Source of the DNA: Bradyrhizobium jicamae
GTDB taxonomy: Bacteria > Pseudomonadota > Alphaproteobacteria > Rhizobiales > Xanthobacteraceae
Reading direction: 5' to 3'
Assembly: GCF_018130215.1 (NCBI RefSeq)
Contig: NZ_JAFCKQ010000005.1
Location: 124,001 to 188,000 of the forward strand
DNA length: 64,000 nucleotides
Positions 45,006 to 52,362 of the stretch are shown in pieces. The position numbers were made by a program, and so were the translations under genes. Within the stretch, counting starts at the first letter, position 1, and every line of letters starts with the position of its first letter. The notes beneath the pieces were generated by a model. The model saw nothing but the letters and a program-made list of their open reading frames with translations, made no database searches and was not told the DNA's origin.

Positions 45006-47516
45006 TTACCCCTGCGCCTCGCGCTTTGCGCCGGACAGTGGCGACGCGGTCGGGTGTATCGGCACGTGCCAGATGTCCTCGGCATATTCGCGGATGGTGC
45101 GGTCGGAGGAGAACCACGCCATGCGCGCGACGTTGAGGATCGAGGCGCGGGTCCAGGCCGGGGCCACCTGCCAGCGCGCGTCGATGCCGCGCTGCGCCTC
45201 GTAGTATGAATCAAAATCGGCCGAGACCATGTAATGGTCGAGATAGCGCAGCGCGTGTCCGATCGAGGCGAAGCGGGCGGGATCGCCCGGCGAGAACTCG
45301 CCGCTCTCGATCGCGCGGATCGCGCGCTCCAGCCGCGGCGATTTGCGGATCACGTCAGAGGCGTCCAGCCCCTGCTTGCGGCGGACCATGACGTCGCCGG
45401 CCTCCATGCCGAAGATCGCGATGTTCTCGGGCTGGACCCAGTCGCGGATCTCGATATTGGCGCCATCGAGCGTGCCGATGGTCAGCGCGCCGTTCAGCGC
45501 GAGCTTCATGTTGCCGGTGCCGGAGGCCTCCATGCCGGCGGTCGAGATCTGCTCGGAGAGGTCGGCGGCCGGTATGATCACCTCGGCGAGGCTGACATTG
45601 TAGTCGGCGAGGAAGGCGACCTTGAGCTTGCCGCCGAGCGAGGCGTCGTTGTTGACGATCTCGGCGACGTCGTTGATCAGCTTGATGATCAGCTTTGCGT
45701 AGCGGTAGCTTGCCGCCGCCTTGCCGGCGAAGATCTTCACCCGCGGCACCCAATTGGCCTGCGGGTCGTCCTTCATCGCATGGTAAAGCGCAATCGTCTC
45801 CAGGATGTTGAGCAGCTGCCGCTTGTATTCGTGGATGCGCTTGATCTGCACGTCGAACAGCGCCGATGGATCGACCTTGATGTTGTTGCGCTCGCCGATC
45901 AACCGCGCCAGCGCCAGCTTGTTGTGGTGCTTGACGTCGCGGAAGCGTTGCTGGAATTCGAGATCGCTGGAGTGGGTTTCGAGCCGTTCGAGCTGCGAGA
46001 AGTCGTCGAGCACGGCCTCGCCGCAGGTCTCGCGCAACAGCGCGGTCAGGCGCGGATTGGCCAGCATCAGCCAGCGGCGGAATGTGATGCCGTTGGTCTT
46101 GTTGGTGATGCGCTGGGGATAGAGATGATGGAGGTCGTTGAACACGGTCTCCTTCATCAGGTCGGAATGCATCGCCGAGACGCCGTTGATGCGGTGCGAG
46201 CCGACGAAGGCGAGCTGCCCCATCCGCACGCGGCGGCCGCTCCTCTCGTCGATCAGGGAGACCGATGCGCGATATTCGATGTCGCCGGGGCAGCGTTCTT
46301 CGGCGAGCGCCAGATGCTGCACGTTGATCCGGTAGATGATCTCGAGATGCCGCGGCAGCAGCCGCTCGAACAGCTCGACCGGCCATGTCTCCAGCGCCTC
46401 GGGCAGCAGCGTGTGGTTGGTGTAGGACAGCGTGGCGACGGTGAGCTTCCAAGCTTCGTCCCAGCGGAAATTGTGCAGGTCGACCAGGATCCGCATCAGC
46501 TCGGTGACCGCGAGACTCGGATGGGTGTCGTTGAGCTGCACGGCGGCCTTCTGCGCCAGGCTGCGCAGCTGACCGTCAGCGGAGAGATGCCGGTTGATCA
46601 GGTCCTGCAGCGAGGCGGAGACGAAGAAATATTCCTGCCGCAGCCGCAGCTCGCGCCCCGCGGCGCTCTCGTCGTTCGGATAGAGGAATTTGCAGATCGC
46701 CTCCGCGCGCGCCTGTTCGGCATTGGCTGAGACGTAGTCGCCGGTATTGAAGACGTCGAGCTTGAGCGGATCGGGCGCATGCGCCGACCAAAGGCGCAGC
46801 GCATTGACGTGCTGGCCGCGCCAGCCGACGATCGGCGTGTCGTAGGCCATCGCCTCGACGGTTTCCGCCGGATGCCACGTGGCGCGATCGCGGCCGCGGT
46901 CGTCGGCATGCTCGACATGACCGCCGAAATGGACGTTGTAGACCACCTCGGGCCGCTGGAATTCCCAGGGGTTGCCGAAGGCGAGCCATTCGTCGGGATA
47001 TTCCTGCTGCCAGCCCTGATTGACGATCTGGCGGAACAGGCCGAAATCGTAGCGGATGCCGTAGCCAATCGCCGGGATCGCGAGCGTTGCCATGCTCTCC
47101 ATGAAGCACGCGGCAAGCCGCCCGAGACCGCCATTGCCCAATGCCGCGTCCGGCTCGCACTTGCGCAGGTCGGCGAGGTCGACGCCGAGATCGCCGAGGG
47201 CGGCCTCGAACACCGGCAGCAGTCCCATGTTGTTCAGTGCGTCGGTGAACAGGCGACCGATCAGGAATTCGAGCGAGAGATAGTAGACCCGCTTGGCGCC
47301 GGCGTCGTAGCTCTGCTTCTCGGCCGTGAGCCAGCGATGCACGATACGGTCGCGCAGCGCCAGCGCCGCCGCCTTGTACCAGTCGCGACGGGTCGCCATG
47401 CTTGCGTCCTTGCCGATCGCAAGCCGCAGCTTGGCGAGGATCGCGCCCTTGATCTCGGTCAGTGCCAGCTCGTCAACCGGCTGGTCCAGTGCCGGGTAAT
47501 TTGTTTGTTCCTGCAA
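45006..47516 (-). CDS. glgP: Glycogen/starch/alpha-glucan phosphorylase
   Basis: An 836-aa enzyme that releases glucose-1-phosphate from alpha-1,4-glucans using pyridoxal phosphate as cofactor. It has GNGGLGRLAACFMESMATL near residue 125, KTNGITFRRW, and the PLP/phosphate region EASGTGNMKLALNGALTIGTLDGANIEI near residue 665. Length is that of the bacterial maltodextrin/glycogen enzyme. The frame starts at a TTG (47516) with GGGGA upstream; a later ATG (47399) would remove conserved residues. No other glycogen genes are adjacent. It is divergent from a small secreted protein gene. Confidence 0.95.
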   Translation of the reverse strand: MQEQTNYPALDQPVDELALTEIKGAILAKLRLAIGKDASMATRRDWYKAAALALRDRIVHRWLTAEKQSYDAGAKRVYYLSLEFLIGRLFTDALNNMGLLPVFEAALGDLGVDLADLRKCEPDAALGNGGLGRLAACFMESMATLAIPAIGYGIRYDFGLFRQIVNQGWQQEYPDEWLAFGNPWEFQRPEVVYNVHFGGHVEHADDRGRDRATWHPAETVEAMAYDTPIVGWRGQHVNALRLWSAHAPDPLKLDVFNTGDYVSANAEQARAEAICKFLYPNDESAAGRELRLRQEYFFVSASLQDLINRHLSADGQLRSLAQKAAVQLNDTHPSLAVTELMRILVDLHNFRWDEAWKLTVATLSYTNHTLLPEALETWPVELFERLLPRHLEIIYRINVQHLALAEERCPGDIEYRASVSLIDERSGRRVRMGQLAFVGSHRINGVSAMHSDLMKETVFNDLHHLYPQRITNKTNGITFRRWLMLANPRLTALLRETCGEAVLDDFSQLERLETHSSDLEFQQRFRDVKHHNKLALARLIGERNNIKVDPSALFDVQIKRIHEYKRQLLNILETIALYHAMKDDPQANWVPRVKIFAGKAAASYRYAKLIIKLINDVAEIVNNDASLGGKLKVAFLADYNVSLAEVIIPAADLSEQISTAGMEASGTGNMKLALNGALTIGTLDGANIEIRDWVQPENIAIFGMEAGDVMVRRKQGLDASDVIRKSPRLERAIRAIESGEFSPGDPARFASIGHALRYLDHYMVSADFDSYYEAQRGIDARWQVAPAWTRASILNVARMAWFSSDRTIREYAEDIWHVPIHPTASPLSGAKREAQG

Positions 47517-47808
47517 TGCGCCGTCCCCGCAGTTCAGATGTCGAGATCATGACGCGATCAAGCGCCCGCATCATGATTCATTGTGTGAACATGACCCCTT
47601 GGGAAGGCCGGTCCCCGCTCCCCGGATCATGCTTACCGCAATGATAGCCGCGTTGCACTGCAATCGAAACCGCCGAGAGCTTGCCGGGCAACGCACTGCC
47701 GTGATTTTGTGCAAGGACCGGGCCGATTTCGGGCATTCAGACCTGCCGTGCCGGATGCTATCATCCGCCGCGAAAGCCGAGACTTTGCGACAATTTAGCG
47801 GAGGAAGC

Positions 47809-48045
47809 ATGGTGAGACTGGTGATTGAAATCGCCGCCGCGGCCCTGCTCGTGATCTGCATCACCGCCAGCAGCGCCGCCTTTGCCACCGGCAAGACCGG
47901 CCGCAGCGCCGACGGCCTGAGCTGCGGCTTCACCGTCCCGCAAAACGCCTCCGCCGCGACCCGCTGCGCCGCGATCAAGCGGCAATGCGGGGGCAAGTTC
48001 TACGCGAACGCGTGCGGCGACAAACTGCTGTCGGCAGCGAGCTGA
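47809..48045 (+). CDS. Small secreted cysteine-containing protein
   Basis: A 78-aa protein with signal peptide MVRLVIEIAAAALLVICITASSAAFA and a 50-residue mature part containing four cysteines (LSCGF, TRCAAIKRQCGG, NACGD). The rest is small and basic. The ATG at 47809 has GGAGG four bases upstream; an adjacent GTG (47812) is also possible and better spaced. Such cysteine-spaced small secreted proteins are probably stabilised by disulfides in the periplasm. No family was recognised. Confidence 0.6.
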   Translation: MVRLVIEIAAAALLVICITASSAAFATGKTGRSADGLSCGFTVPQNASAATRCAAIKRQCGGKFYANACGDKLLSAAS

Positions 48046-48272
48046 AGCGGCAATCCGGTTGAGTAGAGGAGCGATGCGCGCGTCCGCGTGCGATGTCCGA
48101 GTTCAATCGCGGGAACACCGTGATGATCCGGATTTTCAGCGCCTGACCAGGTGTTTACAAAAGCAGCTGTCAGGCATGGGGCAGGGCATTTTTTCATTCC
48201 GAAGCAATTTTGATACGGGTCGCTGACATCACTCGGCGGCCCGTATTGCTTTGGGGGCTCTCCGCATCCGGG
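48046..48272. other. Gap after small secreted protein
   Basis: 227 bases, no gene recognised. The segment near 48140-48195 has an imperfect inverted pair (CCTGACCAGG and TGTCAGGCATGG) followed by ATTTTTTC, possibly a weak terminator for the upstream gene. Confidence 0.3.
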
Positions 48273-48452
48273 CTACGACTGGTCGCTCTCGACGACGTCA
48301 ATTCCTTCTTCGCTCAGCGCTTGCATGAGTGCCTCGATATCTTCCGGCTCGGTCGTGACGGACGGCAGCAGTGTGTTGAGCTGGTCGAAGGTGACGAAGC
48401 CTCTATGACGGCCAAGTTCAATGGCTCGTCGGATCAAGCCTTGCTGTTCCAT
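48273..48452 (-). CDS. Free-standing sigma70 region 1.1 domain protein
   Basis: A 59-aa protein translated by hand from the reverse strand: MEQQGLIRRAIELGRHRGFV, then TFDQLNTLLPSVTTEPEDIE, then ALMQALSEEGIDVVESDQS. The helix/strand order, the (L)I-x-(K/R)-ALELG---G(F/Y)(V/L)T(F/Y)D-(I/L)N--LP pattern and the closing E-x-GI(D/E)VVE are those of region 1.1 of primary sigma factors, the domain that blocks free sigma from binding DNA. No other sigma region is present. A perfect AGGAGG lies eight bases before the ATG, which makes real translation likely. A hairpin sits directly upstream of it. A regulatory role acting on RNA polymerase or sigma is inference only. Confidence 0.82.
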   Translation of the reverse strand: MEQQGLIRRAIELGRHRGFVTFDQLNTLLPSVTTEPEDIEALMQALSEEGIDVVESDQS

Positions 48453-48472
48453 TCCGCGATCCTCCTAAAACT

Positions 48473-48489
48473 GCCCCTCTATCAGGGGC
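48473..48489 (-). promoter_or_regulatory. Leader hairpin next to ribosome binding site of sigma 1.1 gene
   Basis: GCCCCT (48473-48478), loop CTATC, AGGGGC (48484-48489): a six-base-pair perfect stem. In the transcript it precedes AGTTTT and AGGAGG. The close position could make translation sensitive to temperature or to a bound factor. Confidence 0.45.
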
Positions 48490-48631
48490 CGGAGTCTCGC
48501 ATCTCTCATCCATGGGTGCTGTCATGCATCGGAACAAATTAAGAACACTTTAGTAAGTCTTTGATATATCATTGTGATTCGGCGACGCGCCGATACAACA
48601 TCTATGGTCTAACAGCCTCCGCGAGGACTAC

Positions 48632-49063
48632 ATGTCCACTATCGCCTTCGATCAGTTCGCTCTCACCCGCATTGCGGATTTCGCGCGCTCGCTGTCGCGG
48701 CTTCATCAGGCCTCGCGACGCCAACGGATCGACGACGATCAGATCGACCGCGAGTTCAACGCGGTCTGCATGTCGATTTGGGGCTACACTACCGACGATT
48801 TCAGCGACGAGCTCTTCTCGGCCGAGGATCACGCTTGGCTCGACTCCCTCGATGAGGCTCATGCGCGCATCTTCGCGGCGGAGGCAGGCTACGACCTGGT
48901 CGACGATCACGGCATGCTGACGGATTGGTGGGGCTATTGCTGGATGATCCTCGCCGAGAAGCGCGGCATCCTCAGCCCGGAGAACCGCGCCGCGGCGCGC
49001 GCGGCGATCGAGGACAAGTATCTGGCGGCGCCGAACGTGATCGGCGTGATCGTGGCGCGCTGA
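48632..49063 (+). CDS. Hypothetical protein
   Basis: A 143-aa acidic, mostly helical soluble protein (MSTIAFDQFALTRIADFARSL, FSAEDHAWLDSLDEAHARIF, WWGYCWMILAEKRG). No signal peptide, no membrane segment and no motif that I recognise. GAGG is five bases before the ATG. It is divergent from the sigma 1.1 gene, with about 180 bases of AT-richer DNA between that could hold both promoters. The stop is five bases from the convergent DUF2865 gene. Confidence 0.6.
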   Translation: MSTIAFDQFALTRIADFARSLSRLHQASRRQRIDDDQIDREFNAVCMSIWGYTTDDFSDELFSAEDHAWLDSLDEAHARIFAAEAGYDLVDDHGMLTDWWGYCWMILAEKRGILSPENRAAARAAIEDKYLAAPNVIGVIVAR

Positions 49064-49067
49064 GCGC

Positions 49068-49919
49068 TCAGTTGGCGTCCGCCCGCCTGGCGGGCTTCTG
49101 CGCCGGCGTCTTCGGCGTCACGGTGGCTGATGGTGCGGCGTCGCCTCTGGTCTCCGGCAACGGCGCGTCGCCGGCGATCTCGGCGCTGACCGGCGCGACC
49201 TTCATCTCGCCGAGCTGTGCGCGGAGCGCTGCGGTCAATCCGGGATAGGAGGCGACAGGCGTGAAGTCGAAGGCCTGGTCGTTGCCGACGCGGATGCCGG
49301 TGTAGGCAACCAGGCCGTCGGCGGTGGCGATGACGTCGCCGGCCCGCAGCGAAGTGTCGAGCGACAAATCGATCGGCGCGAGGCCGGCCGGATCGCGGCC
49401 GTTGCAGGTGCAGTCGGCGCGCAACGCCTTGCGATAGGCGTAGGCGTTGTCGCTGTCGGCATAGCGTTCGCCGCTGTTCGACGACGCACTGTCGATGTTG
49501 CTGCCGTAATAGACCTTGGTCGCGCTCGCCGGGCAGAACGCCTGGCACATCTGCACCGGCGTGGCGTTGCCGCGCATGGTGAGCGGAAAATACTTGCCGT
49601 CGCAGCTGCGCACGCAGAATGCAGGGCCGGAGCCTGCGACGCGCGGCGCCGACGCTGGGGCGGATGGACGATCCGGCTGCTGGTTGTTTCCAAACGGGTC
49701 GGCGAAAAAATTGGCTTGCTTCTGTGCGCCACCGAAGAAGAAGTCGAACAGCCCTTCGGCCGAGACGGGGGCGGGGTAGCAGGCCATTGCCCCTACAAGC
49801 GTTGCGGCCGCAAGCATCGCGCGGCGCCGCACACGCCGATCATTGAACTCTGTACGCAACGCCAACTCCACCCGACGCAACACACCGCGGCGAAACTTGC
49901 CGCCGGCGCGATTCACCAT
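49068..49919 (-). CDS. DUF2865 domain-containing secreted protein
   Basis: A 283-aa protein. A basic N-terminus (MVNRAGGKFRRGVLRRVELA) precedes a hydrophobic export segment (AMLAAATLVGAMACYPAPVSA). The mature domain has the DUF2865 core: FCVRSCDGKYFPLT, QMCQAFCPASATKVYYG, ADCTCNGRDPAGLAPIDLS, with conserved cysteines. It ends in a Pro/Ala/Thr-rich tail. DUF2865 is widespread in Rhizobiales and not characterised. The ATG at 49919 is one option; an internal start just before the hydrophobic segment is possible. It converges on the hypothetical gene at 48632. Confidence 0.75.
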   Translation of the reverse strand: MVNRAGGKFRRGVLRRVELALRTEFNDRRVRRRAMLAAATLVGAMACYPAPVSAEGLFDFFFGGAQKQANFFADPFGNNQQPDRPSAPASAPRVAGSGPAFCVRSCDGKYFPLTMRGNATPVQMCQAFCPASATKVYYGSNIDSASSNSGERYADSDNAYAYRKALRADCTCNGRDPAGLAPIDLSLDTSLRAGDVIATADGLVAYTGIRVGNDQAFDFTPVASYPGLTAALRAQLGEMKVAPVSAEIAGDAPLPETRGDAAPSATVTPKTPAQKPARRADAN

Positions 49920-50169
49920 AATGCGGGATGGTAAATGAGCAATTGATCGCAGGTGAACGGCCGGAAAGAAGCGGCGGGCCTCCGGCTCTCCTTCACCTCG
50001 CCCCGCCTGCGGGAACAGGCCGGATTGCATCGTCAGATGCAATCCGGGTGAGGGGGTACACGTCCTAAGAATCGGCCCGATAGCGGATAGAGCCCCTCAC
50101 CCCGCCCTCCAAGAGGGGCTTCGCTCGTCTCGACCCCCGCAAGAGCGGGGCGATGGAGCATAGAGAGCT
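49920..50169. other. Repeat-rich gap between DUF2865 gene and pyrE
   Basis: 250 bases without a gene. It contains several imperfect palindromes: GGATTGCATCG/GATGCAATCC (about 50022-50047), a C-rich direct-repeat-like stretch, and a family C hairpin (50131-50154). It is probably a composite of dispersed elements. Confidence 0.5.
50131..50154. repeat. GC-rich hairpin element, family C (copy 2)
   Basis: CCCCGC (50135-50140), loop AAGA, GCGGGG (50145-50150), followed by CGATGG. It lies 16 bases past the pyrE stop codon. Same core as 35489-35503 and 52335-52350. Confidence 0.6.
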
Positions 50170-50733
50170 TCAGCCCCTCAAAAACTCGCCGGCCTTGTAC
50201 AACGCCCGGAACTGCAGCCCGGCCTCTGCAAACGTCTCGGTCGCGCCTTCCTCGCGGTCGACCATGGTGAAGACCAGCGCGATCTCGCCGCCGGCTTCGC
50301 GGACCGCTTCCACTGCCTTCAGCGCCGAGCCACCAGTGGTGGTGACGTCCTCGACGATCACGATGCGCTTGCCCTCGAGCGTTTCGCCCTTGGCGAGGCC
50401 TTCCACGGAAAGCCGCGCGCCATGCTCCTTCGGCTTCTTGCGCACGAAGAAGGCCGCGATCGGATGGCCCTTCAGCCACGAGAGCTGCGCAATCGCGCCG
50501 GCCAGCGGCACCGCGCCCATCTCGAGGCCGCCGACGAAATCGAGATTGTCGTCCTTCAGCGCGTCATAGGTGAGCTCGGCGAGCAAGGCCGCGCCCTCGG
50601 GGTCGAGCATCGTCGGCTTCAGGTTGAAGTAGAAGTCGCTTTTGCGCCCCGACGCCAGCGTGATCTCGCCGCGGCCGAACGAGCGCTTGCGGATGATCTC
50701 GGCGAGGCGGGCGCGGGAGGCTGATCTGGACAA
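50170..50733 (-). CDS. pyrE: Orotate phosphoribosyltransferase
   Basis: A 187-aa enzyme of pyrimidine synthesis that joins orotate to PRPP. It has the flexible-loop region KPKEHGAR and the PRPP-binding motif [21 protein letters not shown]. The N-terminal [18 protein letters not shown] is a well-conserved segment in alphaproteobacterial PyrE. I chose the TTG at 50733, which yields the usual [13 protein letters not shown] start and has AGAGAA seven bases upstream; a frame to 50790 adds unlikely residues. No other pyr genes are adjacent. A family C hairpin follows its stop. Confidence 0.95.
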   Translation of the reverse strand: MSRSASRARLAEIIRKRSFGRGEITLASGRKSDFYFNLKPTMLDPEGAALLAELTYDALKDDNLDFVGGLEMGAVPLAGAIAQLSWLKGHPIAAFFVRKKPKEHGARLSVEGLAKGETLEGKRIVIVEDVTTTGGSALKAVEAVREAGGEIALVFTMVDREEGATETFAEAGLQFRALYKAGEFLRG

Positions 50734-50922
50734 TGCGGTTTCTCTGTCGGTTTGAGGCGGCCGGCAATCTATCGGCGCCGGCAGGCACATTCCAGCGCGG
50801 ATATCGGGCCGTCAACAGCACCCGCGCCGCGATTTGGGTAAGGCCGCTTGCGGCTGGCGCGGGTTGTGCCGCCGCCTGGTTCCGCCTAATCAGGGCGCCA
50901 AATATATGTCGGGGAAGCGGAA

Positions 50923-51549
50923 ATGACCATCGAGCTGCACACCTGGAACACGCCGAATGGCCGCAAGATCTCGGTTGCACTGGAAGAAATGGGGCTGCCC
51001 TACAAGGTGATCCCGGTCAACATCACCAGGGGCGAACAGATGGCGCCCGGCTTCCTTGAGATCAGCCCGAACAACAAGATCCCGGCGATCGTCGATCCCG
51101 ATGGTCCCGGGGGAAAACGCGTCAGCATTTTCGAATCCGGCGCGATCCTGCTCTATCTCGGCGAGAAGACCGGCAAGTTCCTGCCCAAGCCGCTCGCGGA
51201 TTGCATCCCGGTCTATGAATGGCTGATGTGGCAGATGGGCGGGTTCGGACCGATGCCCGGCCAGGTGCATCATTTCATCGCGCTGGAGAACGAGCAGGAC
51301 CGCGCCTACGGCCTGAAGCGCTACATGACGGAGACGCGCCGGCTCTATGGCGTGCTGGACCGGCGGCTCGCGGGCCGTGACTTCGTCGCCGGCGATCTTT
51401 CGGTAGCCGACTTCGCCATCCTCGGCTGGGCCTGGCGTCACCCGCGCCACAAGGTCGATCTCGCCGACTTCCCCAACGTCAAGCACTGGTACGACGCGTT
51501 GATGGCCCGCCCGGCGACGAAGCGGGGCATGGAGGCGAAGCTGGATTGA
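50923..51549 (+). CDS. Glutathione S-transferase family protein
   Basis: A 208-aa soluble protein. The N-terminal thioredoxin-like domain (IELHTWNTPNGRKISVALEEMGLPYKVIPVN, NKIPAIVD, ESGAILLYLGEKTG) has the cis-proline and the ES pair that bind glutathione. The TPNGRK start resembles the YfcG/YghU disulfide-reductase type. The C-terminal helical domain includes VAGDLSVADFAILGWAWR, the usual GST N-capping box region. GGGGAAG lies before the ATG. No partner genes nearby. Confidence 0.88.
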   Translation: MTIELHTWNTPNGRKISVALEEMGLPYKVIPVNITRGEQMAPGFLEISPNNKIPAIVDPDGPGGKRVSIFESGAILLYLGEKTGKFLPKPLADCIPVYEWLMWQMGGFGPMPGQVHHFIALENEQDRAYGLKRYMTETRRLYGVLDRRLAGRDFVAGDLSVADFAILGWAWRHPRHKVDLADFPNVKHWYDALMARPATKRGMEAKLD

Positions 51550-51596
51550 TCTTTCTTCTCCCTCTCCCCGCGGACGAGGCGAGATAAGGGGCGAGA

Positions 51597-52229
51597 TCAC
51601 GCCCGTCTCGCCTCGAACGCCATCTTCACCGCGAGCCCGGTGAGCACCGTGCCCATCAGCCAGCGCTGCACCAAAAGCCAGGTCGGGCGGGTGCCGAGGA
51701 ACACCGCGATCGAGCCCGCGGCGAGCGCGATCGTCGCATTGACGCTGATCGAGATCGCGATCTGGATCGAGCCGAGCGCAAGCGACTGCGTCAACACGCT
51801 GCCCGTGGGATCGATGAACTGCGGCAGCAGCGCGAGATAGAGCATCGCGATCTTCGGGTTCAGCAGGTTGGTGACGAAGCCCATCGCGAACAGTTTGCGC
51901 GGGCCGTCGACCTTGAGCTGCTTGACCTGGAACGGCGAGCGGCCACCGGGCTTCAGCGCCTGCCATGCGAGCCAGAGCAGATAGGCCGCACCGGCAAAGC
52001 GCAACGCGTCATAGGCATACGGGATCGCGAACAACAGTGCGGTGATGCCGAACGCTGCGCACACCAGATAGAACACGAAGCCGAGCGCCACGCCACCGAG
52101 CGAGACGATGCCGGCCGCCGGCCCCTGCGTGATCGAGCGGGAAATCAGGTAGATCATGTTCGGCCCCGGCGTCAGCACCATGCCGAAGGAGACGAGCGCA
52201 AAGCCGAGCAGAGCGGATGTGTGGGGCAT
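51597..52229 (-). CDS. LysE family amino-acid exporter
   Basis: A 210-aa inner-membrane protein with six hydrophobic helices. The N-terminal signature GMVLTPGPNMIYLISRSITQGPAAGIVSLGGVALG is that of the LysE/RhtB superfamily, which exports amino acids or their analogues, and FVTNLLNPKIAMLYLALLPQF is the second conserved region. Length is typical. It runs convergently to the GST gene (47 bases between stops). The exported amino acid cannot be predicted. Confidence 0.9.
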   Translation of the reverse strand: MPHTSALLGFALVSFGMVLTPGPNMIYLISRSITQGPAAGIVSLGGVALGFVFYLVCAAFGITALLFAIPYAYDALRFAGAAYLLWLAWQALKPGGRSPFQVKQLKVDGPRKLFAMGFVTNLLNPKIAMLYLALLPQFIDPTGSVLTQSLALGSIQIAISISVNATIALAAGSIAVFLGTRPTWLLVQRWLMGTVLTGLAVKMAFEARRA

Positions 52230-52328
52230 GATTGGTCTCGCGAGGGATTCACGCTTCTAGCGTGCGATCCGTTGCAGGGCGATGCTGGAATTGCTCTCGG
52301 AGCAATATCGCGGCGAAGGCGGTGCGCT

Positions 52329-52354
52329 CCCTCGCCCCGCTCTTGCGGGGAGAG
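52329..52354. repeat. GC-rich hairpin element, family C (copy 3)
   Basis: CCTCGCCCCGC with loop TCTT and GCGGGGAGAGG: stem CCCCGC (52335-52340) / GCGGGG (52345-52350), extended by CCTC/GAGG pairing. It lies nine bases past the polA stop codon. Confidence 0.6.
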
Positions 52355-52362
52355 GTGAAGTG

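Noticed and set aside
45234..46730. 498-residue plus-strand frame opposite glgP
   Set aside because: Antisense to a certain enzyme gene, with repetitive Val/Asp/Gln composition.
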